Source: Megasphaera hominis
GTDB lineage: Bacteria; Bacillota; Negativicutes; Veillonellales; Megasphaeraceae
Assembly (NCBI RefSeq): GCF_014269395.1
Contig: NZ_JACOGK010000010.1
Span: forward strand, 14,260 to 78,259
Length of the DNA: 64,000 nucleotides
Reading direction: 5' to 3'
Positions within the stretch are counted from its first letter, which is position 1. Every line of letters begins with the position of its first letter. Below the pieces are notes generated by a model. That model was not told the DNA's origin. It saw only the letters and a program-made list of their open reading frames with translations, and ran no database searches. Of the stretch, positions 43,846-52,040 are shown in pieces. The translations under genes and the position numbers were made by a program.

Positions 43846-45297
43846 TTATGCTTCTTCTTTCTTCACTGCATTCGGGTCCGTCCAGATGCCCAAGCGGGAT
43901 ACGCAGGCAGCAGCCGAAGCGTCCCACTTACCATCCTTCAAATGCTGCTTGTAGTCGTCGACGAGGAGTTTTACCTTGCCGCTCAAGAGGAAGATGACGA
44001 TGAGGTTGCAAATAACGCACGTGCCATAGAAGAAGTCGAATGTCGACCACAGGGTCTTAGCGGCACCGATGGCACCGACGATAGCCCAGGCACAGCCAAC
44101 AGCGTAATAAATTTTAATCCAAATACCTTCAACGCCGAGAGCGTTCAAGCAGATACCGCCGTAGTAGACGTTGACGACGCACGTCGTAAAGGCGAAGAAA
44201 GCGATGATGATCGAAACGAAGATAGCCGCTGCAGTTTCACTGCCAAAGGCAGCGGCAAAGCCGGCTGTCGTCAAAGCGGCACCGGAAGCACCAGAGTTCC
44301 AGAGGCCGGACGTCATGACGACCATAGCCGTCATGGTGCAGACGACGATCGTATCGAAGAATACTTCGAAAATGCCCCAGAGCCCCTGTTTTACCGGGTG
44401 GTTTACAGATGAGGACGAATGAACCAGCGGTGCTGTACCTGTACCGGCTTCGTTCGAATAAATACCGCGGGCCAGGCCCCAGCGGACTGCCAGCATAACC
44501 GTGCCGCCGGCAAAGCCGCCTTCAGCAGCAGCGCCTGTAAAAGCATCCTTGAAGATCAAGGCAAAGGCATGGGGAATCATGTCGATGTTGACGATAATAA
44601 CGAAGAGACCGCCGATGATGTAGATAATAGCCATGAAAGGAACGACGAGATTCGCGAAATTCGATACGCTCTTCAAGCCGCCCAGGAGTACAGCTGCCAT
44701 GAGGACGGCAACGGTAATACCGACGATGTACGGATTGACGGCAAAGGCCGTGTTGATAGCGTTGGAAATTTCTGCCGCCTGAATGGACGGGGCAAACATC
44801 ATGCCGGCTGCCATCGTAACAGCCCAGATGACGGAAAGCCAGCGCCAGTTTTTACCCAGGCCGTGTTTGACATACCACGGGAAACCGCCGTGCCATACGC
44901 CGGTTACCGGGTCTTTTTCACGATAGGCCAGGCCGAGGGTTACTTCGGAGAACTTAACGATCAAACCGAGCATAGCAATGAACCACATCCAGAAGACAGC
45001 ACCGGGACCGCCTGTAGCAATGGCGACAGAAACGCCGGCAATGTTGCCAACGCCCAGTGTCGAAGCCAAGGCCGTACAGGCCGCTTTGAACGGATTGATG
45101 TTGCCGTCACCAGACCCTTTGTCAAAGATTTTGCCAAAGGTGTTCTTCATGACGTGACCAAAATAGGCAAACTGGAAGAAACCGAGTCGGGCAGACAGGA
45201 ATACGGCGACGAATGATGTACCGATCAATAAGGGCCAACCCCAAACGAAGTCGGCGTATGCCATCATACCCTTAGCAATTAAACCAAAAAACTCCAT
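43846..45297 (-). CDS. Alanine/glycine:cation symporter (AGCS/AlsT family)
   Basis: 483 aa, about 11 membrane helices. Family signatures GFFQFAYFGHVMKNTF, ALASTLGVGNIAGVSVAIATGGPGAVFWMW (given in part) and GIYSNEAGTGTAPLVHSS are clear. Takes up alanine or glycine with Na+ or H+. RBS GGGGGTG after a long structured leader (45298-45507). Own promoter and terminator. Confidence 0.95.
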   Translation of the reverse strand: MEFFGLIAKGMMAYADFVWGWPLLIGTSFVAVFLSARLGFFQFAYFGHVMKNTFGKIFDKGSGDGNINPFKAACTALASTLGVGNIAGVSVAIATGGPGAVFWMWFIAMLGLIVKFSEVTLGLAYREKDPVTGVWHGGFPWYVKHGLGKNWRWLSVIWAVTMAAGMMFAPSIQAAEISNAINTAFAVNPYIVGITVAVLMAAVLLGGLKSVSNFANLVVPFMAIIYIIGGLFVIIVNIDMIPHAFALIFKDAFTGAAAEGGFAGGTVMLAVRWGLARGIYSNEAGTGTAPLVHSSSSVNHPVKQGLWGIFEVFFDTIVVCTMTAMVVMTSGLWNSGASGAALTTAGFAAAFGSETAAAIFVSIIIAFFAFTTCVVNVYYGGICLNALGVEGIWIKIYYAVGCAWAIVGAIGAAKTLWSTFDFFYGTCVICNLIVIFLLSGKVKLLVDDYKQHLKDGKWDASAAACVSRLGIWTDPNAVKKEEA

Positions 45298-45507
45298 ACT
45301 TACACACCCCCAAAAATAAATGTACTTCCATGATACTATATGAATACCATATACAGATACGGGTGTATGAAGTTAGTGCCACGTACAGCCGTATCCTTGA
45401 AGCCTGTGTGCATGTAGACAAGCATACCTCTTACTAGCTCGTCTTGCCTTACTATACGGTTCGTCTCTCCCCTTTGATTAATAATAAGAATGACTTAGAC
45501 GAATGAT
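45298..45507 (-). promoter_or_regulatory. Structured leader of the alanine/glycine symporter gene
   Basis: About 210 nt of untranslated leader. Three short segments can pair in alternative ways on the minus strand: CCGTAT (45454-45459), GATACGG (45389-45395) and CCGTATC (45356-45362). The middle one can pair with either outer one. The second pairing extends (TGTA/TACA) into a ~40-nt hairpin. GACGAGC and GCTTGTC (about 45419-45445) form another stem. A stretch CAGGC...AAGGA recalls part of the glycine riboswitch, but its CCGAAGG core is not found. Candidate cis-regulator. Confidence 0.5.
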
Positions 45508-45513
45508 AAACAT

Positions 45514-45543
45514 ACTATAGCACACTTTACCGTCACTTGTAAA
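45514..45543 (-). promoter_or_regulatory. Promoter of the alanine/glycine symporter gene
   Basis: Minus strand -35 TTTACA (45538-45543), 18-bp spacer, -10 TATAGT (45514-45519) with a TG extension (TGTGCTATAGT). Confidence 0.6.
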
Positions 45544-45728
45544 TATAGGCCGTTATATTTTCTAAATTATTTATGGATTTCAATGTGTCGCTTAAATTTC
45601 TTAAAGGTTATACGTTTTACTAAATATGGGAAAATAGACTGTTTTTATGGAATTTCTCTGTTTTTCCTCCATTTTTAAACATATAGTTATGATTTTTATT
45701 TATAATTATTGTTTTTCCTTATATACGC

Positions 45729-45774
45729 AAAAAAAGAACTGCCAGCCTTGATATACTATCAAGGTAAGCAGTTC
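45729..45774 (-). terminator. Terminator of the tRNA cluster
   Basis: Minus-strand stem AACTGCTTACCTTGATA / TATCAAGGCTGGCAGTT with two mismatches, then seven T residues. Confidence 0.92.
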
Positions 45775-45788
45775 GCATATAGTCATAT

Positions 45789-45865
45789 TGGTGACCCAGT
45801 AGGGATTCGAACCCTAGACCCACAGCTTAGAAGGCTGTTGCTCTATCCAGCTGAGCTACTGAGTC
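45789..45865 (-). tRNA. tRNA-Arg(TCT)
   Basis: Acceptor GACTCAG / CTGGGTC, anticodon stem ACAGC/GCTGT with loop CTTCTAA (anticodon TCT), T loop GTTCGAATC, discriminator A and encoded CCA. Confidence 0.97.
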
Positions 45866-45877
45866 ACTACAAAAAAA

Positions 45878-45951
45878 TGGAGCGGGTGATGGGAATCGAA
45901 CCCACGTAACCAGCTTGGAAGGCTGACGCTCTACCATTGAGCTACACCCGC
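45878..45951 (-). tRNA. tRNA-Gly(TCC)
   Basis: Acceptor GCGGGTG / CACCCGC, anticodon loop CTTCCAA (anticodon TCC), GTTCGATTC T loop, discriminator T and encoded CCA. Middle gene of the three-tRNA transcript. Confidence 0.97.
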
Positions 45952-45958
45952 ATGTTGA

Positions 45959-46035
45959 TGGTCGGAGCAGCAGGATTCGAACCTGCGACCCCCTGGTCCC
46001 AAGCCAGGTGCGCTACCAAACTGCGCTATGCCCCG
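45959..46035 (-). tRNA. tRNA-Pro(TGG)
   Basis: Acceptor CGGGGCA / TGCTCCG with one G-T pair, anticodon stem CCTGG/CCAGG with loop CTTGGGA (anticodon TGG), encoded CCA. First gene of the cluster. Confidence 0.96.
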
Positions 46036-46047
46036 TCAACATAGAGT

Positions 46048-46076
46048 ATTATACCTGTTCCATAAGTGTTTGTCAA
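46048..46076 (-). promoter_or_regulatory. Consensus promoter of the tRNA cluster
   Basis: Minus strand -35 TTGACA (46071-46076), 17-bp spacer, -10 TATAAT (46048-46053): a perfect match in both hexamers, as expected for a stable RNA operon. Confidence 0.88.
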
Positions 46077-46129
46077 ACACTTTGTGCTTCAATTTTTTTG
46101 CAAATTTACCAAAAATTAGCCGATTTTTT

Positions 46130-46624
46130 TCAAATTTCCTTAAAAATGATGTTACCTACCGTGCCATTTGTAATCTCACAGACCGCATAGGTACCGCGCT
46201 TGTTATCCCGTGGCAAGGCAATGCTGCCGGGATTGACCAGGGTAATCCCCTGCTCTTCTTCCAGGAAGCGGCGGTGGGAATGACCGAAGACGACGAGAGA
46301 CGCATCAGCCGTCCGGCCTAATTCCAACAGCTTTTTCATACGCCGTTCGCCATACCATTGGTGCCCGTGAATGACGGCAATGCGCACACCCTGCCAGGTG
46401 ACGACGCGCCGTTCCGGTGCATCGGAGTCCCCCCAAAGGTCGTTATTGCCTAAGACGGAAAAGACGGGCACGTCCGTATATAGTGCCAGGTCATCGCCAT
46501 CGCGGCTGTAATCGCCGGCGTGAATCCAGGCGCCTACGTGCGGTTCGGCATCGGCCATTTTTTCCAAAGCGCCAAAGCGGCCATGACTGTCACTGACGAG
46601 ACCCAAGTACTGCGTATCACTCAT
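46130..46624 (-). CDS. YfcE/MJ0936-type metallophosphoesterase
   Basis: 164 aa. Metal ligands in VSDSHGR, HAGDYSRDGDD, LGNND, HGHQW and GHSHRR. Small phosphodiesterase of broad in vitro activity; natural substrate uncertain. Overlaps the 3' end of rdgB by 8 bases, so it belongs to the operon starting at 48443. Confidence 0.93.
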   Translation of the reverse strand: MSDTQYLGLVSDSHGRFGALEKMADAEPHVGAWIHAGDYSRDGDDLALYTDVPVFSVLGNNDLWGDSDAPERRVVTWQGVRIAVIHGHQWYGERRMKKLLELGRTADASLVVFGHSHRRFLEEEQGITLVNPGSIALPRDNKRGTYAVCEITNGTVGNIIFKEI

Positions 46625-47213
46625 GGTCCATCAGCTCCAACAGTTTTTTTAGTGCCTGGCCGCGGTGGCTGATCTGGTTCTTTTCAGCCAAACTGATTTC
46701 CGCCATGGTCTTGCCAAACTGAGGCAGATAAAAGAGCGGATCGTAGCCAAAGCCGCCGTCACCGGCGTAGAAATCACGGATCAGTCCGGGGCACGTGCCT
46801 TCAGCAGTCAGTTCCCGGCCATCTGGCCAGGCCAGGACGAGAACACATGCATAGTAAGCTGTACGCTGTTCCGGCGGAAAGGCGCTGAGCTCGGCGACGA
46901 GCTTTTGGTTGTTCTTTTCGTCGTCACATTTCGGACCGGCATAGCGGGCCGAATAGACACCGGGCCGGCCCTTCAGGGCATCGGCAATGATGCCCGAGTC
47001 GTCAGCCAGGCAGGGCTTGCCGGTGGCTTTCATATAGTAGTGCGCTTTCAGGCGCGCATTTTCCGCAAAGGTCGTCCCCGTTTCTTCCGGTTCTGCAATA
47101 TCCGGCAGGAGATCGTGTACGGACACGACATCATAGCCTAAAGGCGCCAAAGCGCTTTTGAATTCTCTGATTTTACCGGCGTTGTGCGTCGCCAGTACGA
47201 TCGTGTCTTTCAT
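46617..47213 (-). CDS. rdgB: XTP/dITP diphosphatase (HAM1/RdgB)
   Basis: 198 aa from ATG 47213 (AAGGAG, 7 nt); the 33-codon extension runs into the previous gene. LATHNAGKIREFKS, DDSGIIADALKGRPGVYSAR and FGYDPLFYLP are hallmarks. Removes deaminated purine triphosphates from the nucleotide pool. Confidence 0.96.
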   Translation of the reverse strand: MKDTIVLATHNAGKIREFKSALAPLGYDVVSVHDLLPDIAEPEETGTTFAENARLKAHYYMKATGKPCLADDSGIIADALKGRPGVYSARYAGPKCDDEKNNQKLVAELSAFPPEQRTAYYACVLVLAWPDGRELTAEGTCPGLIRDFYAGDGGFGYDPLFYLPQFGKTMAEISLAEKNQISHRGQALKKLLELMDHE

Positions 47214-47223
47214 AATATGCTCC

Positions 47224-47883
47224 TTATTTCTTGTTTTCCCGGGCAACGGCAGCGTAATTCTTGATGACGACAATCGGCGTCTTCTGGGAGGCATTGCCAA
47301 AGGGGTTGTCAATGAGGATGCGGGCGATTTCCGACGGATTGAGGCCGCGGGAATGGCCGAGAACGGCAGACCGTTTGAGGTCGTTGACGTCAGCTACGCA
47401 GGCGCCATAGCAGCCCATGCGCTTCTTGATGGCTTCGGCTACGCCATCGGGATCTTCCGGGCCGTAGACGATGCACTTATCGAAAGGCGGCATCGTGCCT
47501 GTGACGTCATCCGTGAGGGAGGCCTGGCGGCAGAGCTTATACCAGACGCCGTTTTTACCGATCAATTTGGCCAGGAAACCGATGATAAAGCAAAAGAGCA
47601 TCTTCCATTCGCCTTCCAGTTCCATGGCAGCCTGCATGCCATAGAGACTGGCCATACTGCCTTCACCGGGAACGAAGCGGCGCATGAGGCGGCACTGCCA
47701 TGACGGTGTCAATTCTTCCGGGCGCGTGTAGCGGCGCTGCGTAATGGCAACGACACTTTCTGCAGAGCAGACGATATCGTCCGGGCCGACAATGTCCTTT
47801 GCATATTCTTCAATGACATCGACGATGTCATCTTTATCCGTGAGTATTCTCGTTTTTACAGGTACTAATTCTAATTCTGCCAT
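47224..47883 (-). CDS. CofE-like coenzyme F420:glutamate ligase domain protein
   Basis: 219 aa. MAELELVPVKTRILTDKDDI, VVAITQRR, GCYGACVADVNDL and GHSRGLNPSEI fit the F420_ligase fold (PF01996). True CofE adds glutamates to F420, a cofactor not known from Negativicutes, and no other F420 gene is in the window. In Firmicutes such proteins are common and uncharacterised; a different amino-acid ligation is plausible. RBS GGAGG. Confidence 0.8.
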   Translation of the reverse strand: MAELELVPVKTRILTDKDDIVDVIEEYAKDIVGPDDIVCSAESVVAITQRRYTRPEELTPSWQCRLMRRFVPGEGSMASLYGMQAAMELEGEWKMLFCFIIGFLAKLIGKNGVWYKLCRQASLTDDVTGTMPPFDKCIVYGPEDPDGVAEAIKKRMGCYGACVADVNDLKRSAVLGHSRGLNPSEIARILIDNPFGNASQKTPIVVIKNYAAVARENKK

Positions 47884-47900
47884 ATCTGCTATCCTTCCTC

Positions 47901-48443
47901 CTATGCCTGTTCCAATGCGCGTTTGACTTCTGCCGCTTTAAGGGTAATGCGTGCTTTGTGCAAATACCATTCACTACGGGAAACGGCCTGATAAATCAAA
48001 TCGATGGCCATATCGGGGAATGTCTTCAGGTCTTCGCGAATGTTGCCACTTTTGCTGACCAGTTCGATGGTCACGCGGATGCGGCCTGTTTCACCGGGAT
48101 TGATGATAACCGATTCCCAGTAGCCGTCATCCCGTTCTGCTGCTTTGTTGGCCAGCTGCGAGCGGACGACGACCTTGTCGTACTGTTCCTGCGGCAGCAA
48201 GGTGCGGGGGAAGAAATCCATAATGGTGCCCAGCTGTTTGCCGGCATTCTTGAACGGTACTTCTGTTTCGAAAACGGCCTTATCCTGGCTCATCATTTTC
48301 AGTGTAAAGGGATCACGGCGACGGGCTTCAATGACGAAGCGGGCATCACCCTGGTGCCAGGCGAACAGCCGGAACAGGAGGTACAATACGGCAACGATGC
48401 CGATGACGGCAATAACTACATTCAGCAAGAGGTATAAAATCAC
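47901..48443 (-). CDS. Membrane-anchored protein of unknown function, 180 aa
   Basis: Start GTG 48443 with AAAGGAG 9 nt upstream. One N-terminal membrane helix (VVIAVIGIVAVLYLLFRLFA), then a soluble domain with beta character (DKAVFETEVPFKNAGKQLGT, RIRVTIELVSKSGNI). I do not recognise a family. First gene of an operon with the CofE-like gene, rdgB and the phosphoesterase. Confidence 0.8.
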   Translation of the reverse strand: MILYLLLNVVIAVIGIVAVLYLLFRLFAWHQGDARFVIEARRRDPFTLKMMSQDKAVFETEVPFKNAGKQLGTIMDFFPRTLLPQEQYDKVVVRSQLANKAAERDDGYWESVIINPGETGRIRVTIELVSKSGNIREDLKTFPDMAIDLIYQAVSRSEWYLHKARITLKAAEVKRALEQA

Positions 48444-48498
48444 GACTCAGGACTCCTTTATCATATAAAATAGGCAATTTGACAGAAACAGTGCCTGC

Positions 48499-48921
48499 TT
48501 ATTGCGCTGCTTGGTCTTTTTCGTACAGCGCCAGCAGTTTGGCATACGGTTCCGGTCCCAGGCGGGCAACCTTTCCCGTAGCTTTGTGGGTAAAGACGTT
48601 TTGCGTTTCTCCTGTAGCCAGGAGATGGCCGTCAGACTGGCGCACAATGCGGTAGCCATAGACCATTTGGGCCCGCGAGAGCTTCGTCAGGCGTGCCTGG
48701 ATTTCTATGACGTCGTCAAAGTAAATATTATCGATGTATTCGCAGCTCACGTGCTTGATGGGAAACAGGATTCCTTCATCCATAAGCTCAAATAAATCGA
48801 CGCCGGCTTCGCGCAGGTACGCACAGCGGGCACATTCAAACCAACGGATATGATTGGCATGATGGGCATTTCCCATCATATCCGTTTCACTAAAACGGAC
48901 ACGTTCCGTAACGGTAACCAT
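48499..48921 (-). CDS. Acyl-CoA thioesterase, 4HBT/YbgC-FadM type
   Basis: 140 aa hotdog fold. RFSETDMMGNAHHANHIRW carries the conserved Asp of the 4-hydroxybenzoyl-CoA thioesterase group; the rest (VIEIQARLTKLSRAQMVYGY) fits. Hydrolyses an acyl-CoA of unknown chain. RBS GGAG 14 nt upstream is rather distant. Confidence 0.9.
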   Translation of the reverse strand: MVTVTERVRFSETDMMGNAHHANHIRWFECARCAYLREAGVDLFELMDEGILFPIKHVSCEYIDNIYFDDVIEIQARLTKLSRAQMVYGYRIVRQSDGHLLATGETQNVFTHKATGKVARLGPEPYAKLLALYEKDQAAQ

Positions 48922-49013
48922 ATATGCATCTGCTCCTATCTGTACTTGACATACCCCGTTATTTTACGCTGTCACGGCCAGTTTGTCAAAACGTTTATTC
49001 CGGATGGCACGAA

Positions 49014-49049
49014 AAAAGACCTCCCCGCAGCAAGGCGAAGAGGTCTCTT
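49014..49049 (-). terminator. Terminator of the DUF697/DUF1232 gene pair
   Basis: Stem AAAGAGACCTC / GAGGTCTTTTTT, loop about 13 nt, minus strand, right after the stop of the gene ending at 49052. Confidence 0.82.
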
Positions 49050-49051
49050 TC

Positions 49052-49396
49052 TTACCAATCACATTTGGCAAAAGGAATGACGTGGCGGACCTTTTCGAGA
49101 TGCTCGGGCTTGATATAAGCACCGGCAAATTTCAAGGCTGCCGCAATGACAGCTGCGTCGTCGAGCCAGCCGACGGCAGGGAAAATATCCGGTACGATAT
49201 CAAAGGGCAAAATGACATAGCCCAAGGCACCCATGAGGACCAGTTTGACCGCTTTGGGCGTATCTGTGTCGCGCAGGCAATAGTAAATAGCCAAGAGGCG
49301 CGGGACAAAGTGGATCTTGCCCTTCGTACGGCGCAAGAATTCCACAAAGCGGAAGGGAGTGTAAAAACGAGCGAAAAATGTAATCATCTTCCACAT
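49052..49396 (-). CDS. DUF1232 (YkvA) membrane protein
   Basis: 114 aa from ATG 49396 (GAAGGTG 6 nt upstream). DUF1232 core ALGYVILPFDIVPDIFPAVG then WLDDAAVIAAAL; one to two membrane segments. Function unknown. Starts 15 bases after the DUF697-like gene and is followed by a terminator. Confidence 0.92.
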   Translation of the reverse strand: MWKMITFFARFYTPFRFVEFLRRTKGKIHFVPRLLAIYYCLRDTDTPKAVKLVLMGALGYVILPFDIVPDIFPAVGWLDDAAVIAAALKFAGAYIKPEHLEKVRHVIPFAKCDW

Positions 49397-49411
49397 AGTA
49401 AACACCTTCAA

Positions 49412-50362
49412 TTATTTGTAGTCCAAGGAATTCTTCGCATCTTCTACAGCAGCCTTAGCCGATTCGGCAATGGACGGTTCGCCTGCCGTTTCCGGTTCTT
49501 CTGTTGCAGGAGCTTCTGTTTCCGGTGTTGCCGTTACGTCAGCCGTGACGTCAGCGGTTGCTTCTTTGGCTGCCTTTTCAATAGCTTCATCGGCTTCTTC
49601 CGTTTCTTTGGCTACGGCGTCAGCAGCTGCCTGGGCTTCTTGTTCGGCTTCCAGATCATCGACCGTATTGCGGCGGCGTACTGTGTTGACGACAACCTTG
49701 CTCTTTTCTTTAACCGTATCGAACGTATCCTTTGCCGTATCCTTAGCCGTGCTGCCCCAGCGTTTCATGAAATCAACCGTTTCATCGCCAAGGGGAACGT
49801 TCTTCAAGGGATTTTCTTTCAACTTATCGACCTGATCGCGGGCTCTGTCTTTCCATTCGGCCATCATGTCGATGTACGGACCCATGTCGGTCGGCATGCC
49901 GTCTTTCATCCAGCGCTGTGTCACGCGGCCTAAGCTGTACGTAATGGCTACGGCTACCGGTACCTGAACGGCACTGAAGGGAATGAGCGTCGTCAGGATG
50001 TTGCCGGCCATGCGGCTGCCCATGGCGCCGAGGAAGGCAATGACAGCCCGTTCGGACAATTTGACATTGTAGACGCGGGCAATGCGGCTGACGAGGTATA
50101 CTTCGTTAGCCATGAGGGCAATCGTACCGACGAGGGGGGCAATGACGATCGCACCGGCGCGGGCGGCAGCCCAGCGGCAATATGTTTCCACCTGTAAATC
50201 CTGGTCAGCCGTCGATTTTTCGATCGATTCAATGACTTCCAGGGAGGCCGTCGGTTCTACCGGCGCGTGCGCTGCTTTTTCTGCCTTCATAGCAGCCAAT
50301 TCTTCGCGCAGGGCATTTACTTCTTCTTGCAGAGCCTGTACTCTATCCATTTCTTCTGTCAT
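49412..50362 (-). CDS. DUF697-like membrane protein with coiled coil and acidic tail
   Basis: 316 aa from ATG 50362 (GGGGTGG 5 nt upstream). Coiled coil (RVQALQEEVNALREELAAMK), then two membrane segments (AGAIVIAPLVGTIALMA; ILTTLIPFSAVQVPVAVAIT) around VYLVSRIARVYNVKLSERAV, as in DUF697/YcjF proteins. A basic amphipathic part (KDTAKDTFDTVKEKSKVV) and a low-complexity Glu/Ala/Thr tail (about 225-310) follow. Function unknown. Confidence 0.75.
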   Translation of the reverse strand: MTEEMDRVQALQEEVNALREELAAMKAEKAAHAPVEPTASLEVIESIEKSTADQDLQVETYCRWAAARAGAIVIAPLVGTIALMANEVYLVSRIARVYNVKLSERAVIAFLGAMGSRMAGNILTTLIPFSAVQVPVAVAITYSLGRVTQRWMKDGMPTDMGPYIDMMAEWKDRARDQVDKLKENPLKNVPLGDETVDFMKRWGSTAKDTAKDTFDTVKEKSKVVVNTVRRRNTVDDLEAEQEAQAAADAVAKETEEADEAIEKAAKEATADVTADVTATPETEAPATEEPETAGEPSIAESAKAAVEDAKNSLDYK

Positions 50363-50423
50363 ATAAACCACCCCATCTTATAATATAATAAAAACAAGTT
50401 GTTAATGTTATTTTCCCATTTTT

Positions 50424-51185
50424 TTACCAGCTTGTCAAACCTCCATCGACAGGAATTGCCGTACCCGTCATATACGACGCGTCCGTACTAAGGAGAAAGG
50501 CAATCACCCGGGCTACTTCATCGGCTTCAGCCAGGCGGTACATAGGATATTGGGCGCGCAGGCTGTCTTCTGTCAATTCCGGGTCGGCTGCCATTTGCTT
50601 AGCCAAGAGAGGCGTCTTCACGTCGCCGGGACAGACCGTATTGACGCGCACGTTGTGCGGTGCCAGTTCGAGGGCCAGGGAGCGGCCGAAGGAAACGACA
50701 GCTCCCTTGGTTGCCCCATAGACAGAGCAGGCAATGTTACCCTGCAGGCCTGCATCGCTGCTCACGAGGACCATGCTCCCGTGCGTACGCTTCAGCGCCG
50801 TCAGCGCAGCCTGGCATAAGTAAATCGTACCGTAAACGTTGACGCGGAACATATCTTCCAGACTTTCGGGCGTTACATTTTCTAAGAGCTCTTCGGCGTA
50901 ATAGCCGGCCGACGTGACGATACCGTCTAGATGGCCGAAAATCGCCAGGGTCTGGTCGACCAGATTGGCACAGTCCTTTGGGTTGCTCACGTCACCGCTA
51001 ATAAAGCTGCATGGCCAGGCCGGGCCGCCTAAGGCTGCAAGAGCTGCTCCGCCGCGCTGGGCTGAACGGCCATTGATGACCACGCTGGCGCCTCGTTCCA
51101 GGAGCAGCCGCGCCGTAGCCAGGCCGATACCGGACGTACCGCCACTAATCAAATACACTTTGTCTTCCCACGTCATAGGTTCCAC
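50424..51185 (-). CDS. Short-chain dehydrogenase/reductase
   Basis: 253 aa from GTG 51185 (GAGGTG 6 nt upstream); an in-frame ATG (51176) would also work. Rossmann motif SGGTSGIGLATA, catalytic Ser in VLVSSDAG and YGATK (Tyr/Lys), VNTVCPGDVKTPLL. Classical SDR like 3-oxoacyl-ACP reductase; substrate unknown. Lies 10 bases after the TSUP permease gene. Confidence 0.93.
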   Translation of the reverse strand: MEPMTWEDKVYLISGGTSGIGLATARLLLERGASVVINGRSAQRGGAALAALGGPAWPCSFISGDVSNPKDCANLVDQTLAIFGHLDGIVTSAGYYAEELLENVTPESLEDMFRVNVYGTIYLCQAALTALKRTHGSMVLVSSDAGLQGNIACSVYGATKGAVVSFGRSLALELAPHNVRVNTVCPGDVKTPLLAKQMAADPELTEDSLRAQYPMYRLAEADEVARVIAFLLSTDASYMTGTAIPVDGGLTSW

Positions 51186-51195
51186 TGTAATCACC

Positions 51196-51963
51196 TCAAA
51201 TAACACCGATATATTCCAAAAGTAATTTGCCAATGAGGACCGTCGTGACGGCCATCATGACGAAACGTACAAACCCGCTGCCGTGGCGGATAGCCATGCG
51301 GGAGCCAAAGAAGGCACCCAGGAAAATACCCAAGGCCATGACCAGACCGTACACGTATAAGACCTTGCCGGAAATGATGAAGAGAACAAAGGCCGTAATA
51401 TTACTCACCAAATTGAGGATTTTTGCATTGCCCGCTGCGACGACAAAATCAAAGCCCAGCATGGCAAAGGCAATGATCAGGAAGGTTCCCGTACCGGGAC
51501 CGATGAAGCCGTCGTAAAGGCCGATGACCAAGGCAAAGGCCGCGCCCTGCCAAAAGGTCTTCTGCGTCATGCCGGTATAGCTGCTGTGCTGTCCCAGGCC
51601 GCGGCGCGTAAAGACAAACACCGCTGCGGCAATGAGCGAAAGGATGACTAAGGGCTGCAGCGTTTCTGCTGACAAATGGAGCATGAAGAGGCAGCCTATA
51701 ATAGCGCCGCCTAAGGTAAACGGCATGAGGCGGTATAACAGGTGCATATCCACCTTGCCGGCCTTGAAAAACTGGTAGGAACTGACTGCTGCGCCAAAGG
51801 TAGCAGCGAACTTATTCGTACCGATGGCATAATGCGGCGGTATCTGCAGGGCCAGCAAAACAGGCAGGGCAATGAGGCCGCCACCGCCGGCAATAGAATC
51901 GATAAAACCGGACAAAAAACCGCCGCCCAGAACGAGCAGCAAAATGTCCCAAGAAAAACTCAA
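51196..51963 (-). CDS. TSUP family (TauE/SafE) membrane permease
   Basis: About 255 aa. No ATG is usable: TTG 51963 gives the family-like N-terminus with SFSWDILLLVLGGGFLSG. TTG 51996 has GGAGG 8 nt upstream, but that sequence is part of a terminator hairpin. FIDSIAGGGGLIALPVLL and LYDGFIGPGTGTFLI are TSUP signatures; eight helices. Exports or imports sulfonates or other sulfur anions in relatives. The start is uncertain. Confidence 0.88.
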   Translation of the reverse strand: MSFSWDILLLVLGGGFLSGFIDSIAGGGGLIALPVLLALQIPPHYAIGTNKFAATFGAAVSSYQFFKAGKVDMHLLYRLMPFTLGGAIIGCLFMLHLSAETLQPLVILSLIAAAVFVFTRRGLGQHSSYTGMTQKTFWQGAAFALVIGLYDGFIGPGTGTFLIIAFAMLGFDFVVAAGNAKILNLVSNITAFVLFIISGKVLYVYGLVMALGIFLGAFFGSRMAIRHGSGFVRFVMMAVTTVLIGKLLLEYIGVI

Positions 51964-51996
51964 AATATAGTCACGCCTTTCTTTTATGTTTGGCAA

Positions 51997-52037
51997 AAGC
52001 AAGGCCTCCGGCCCATACGGCGGAGGCTGCCTGCTTG
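51997..52037 (-). terminator. Terminator of the divergent polysaccharide deacetylase gene
   Basis: Minus-strand stem GCAGCCTCCGCC / GGGCCGGAGGCCTTGC followed by TTTTG. It overlaps the possible translation start of the next gene. Confidence 0.68.
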
Positions 52038-52040
52038 CGT

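Noticed and set aside
45709..45909. Plus-strand 66-codon frame ending VMGIEPT
   Set aside because: It runs antisense across tRNA-Arg and tRNA-Gly; this is a well-known false ORF type over tRNA genes.
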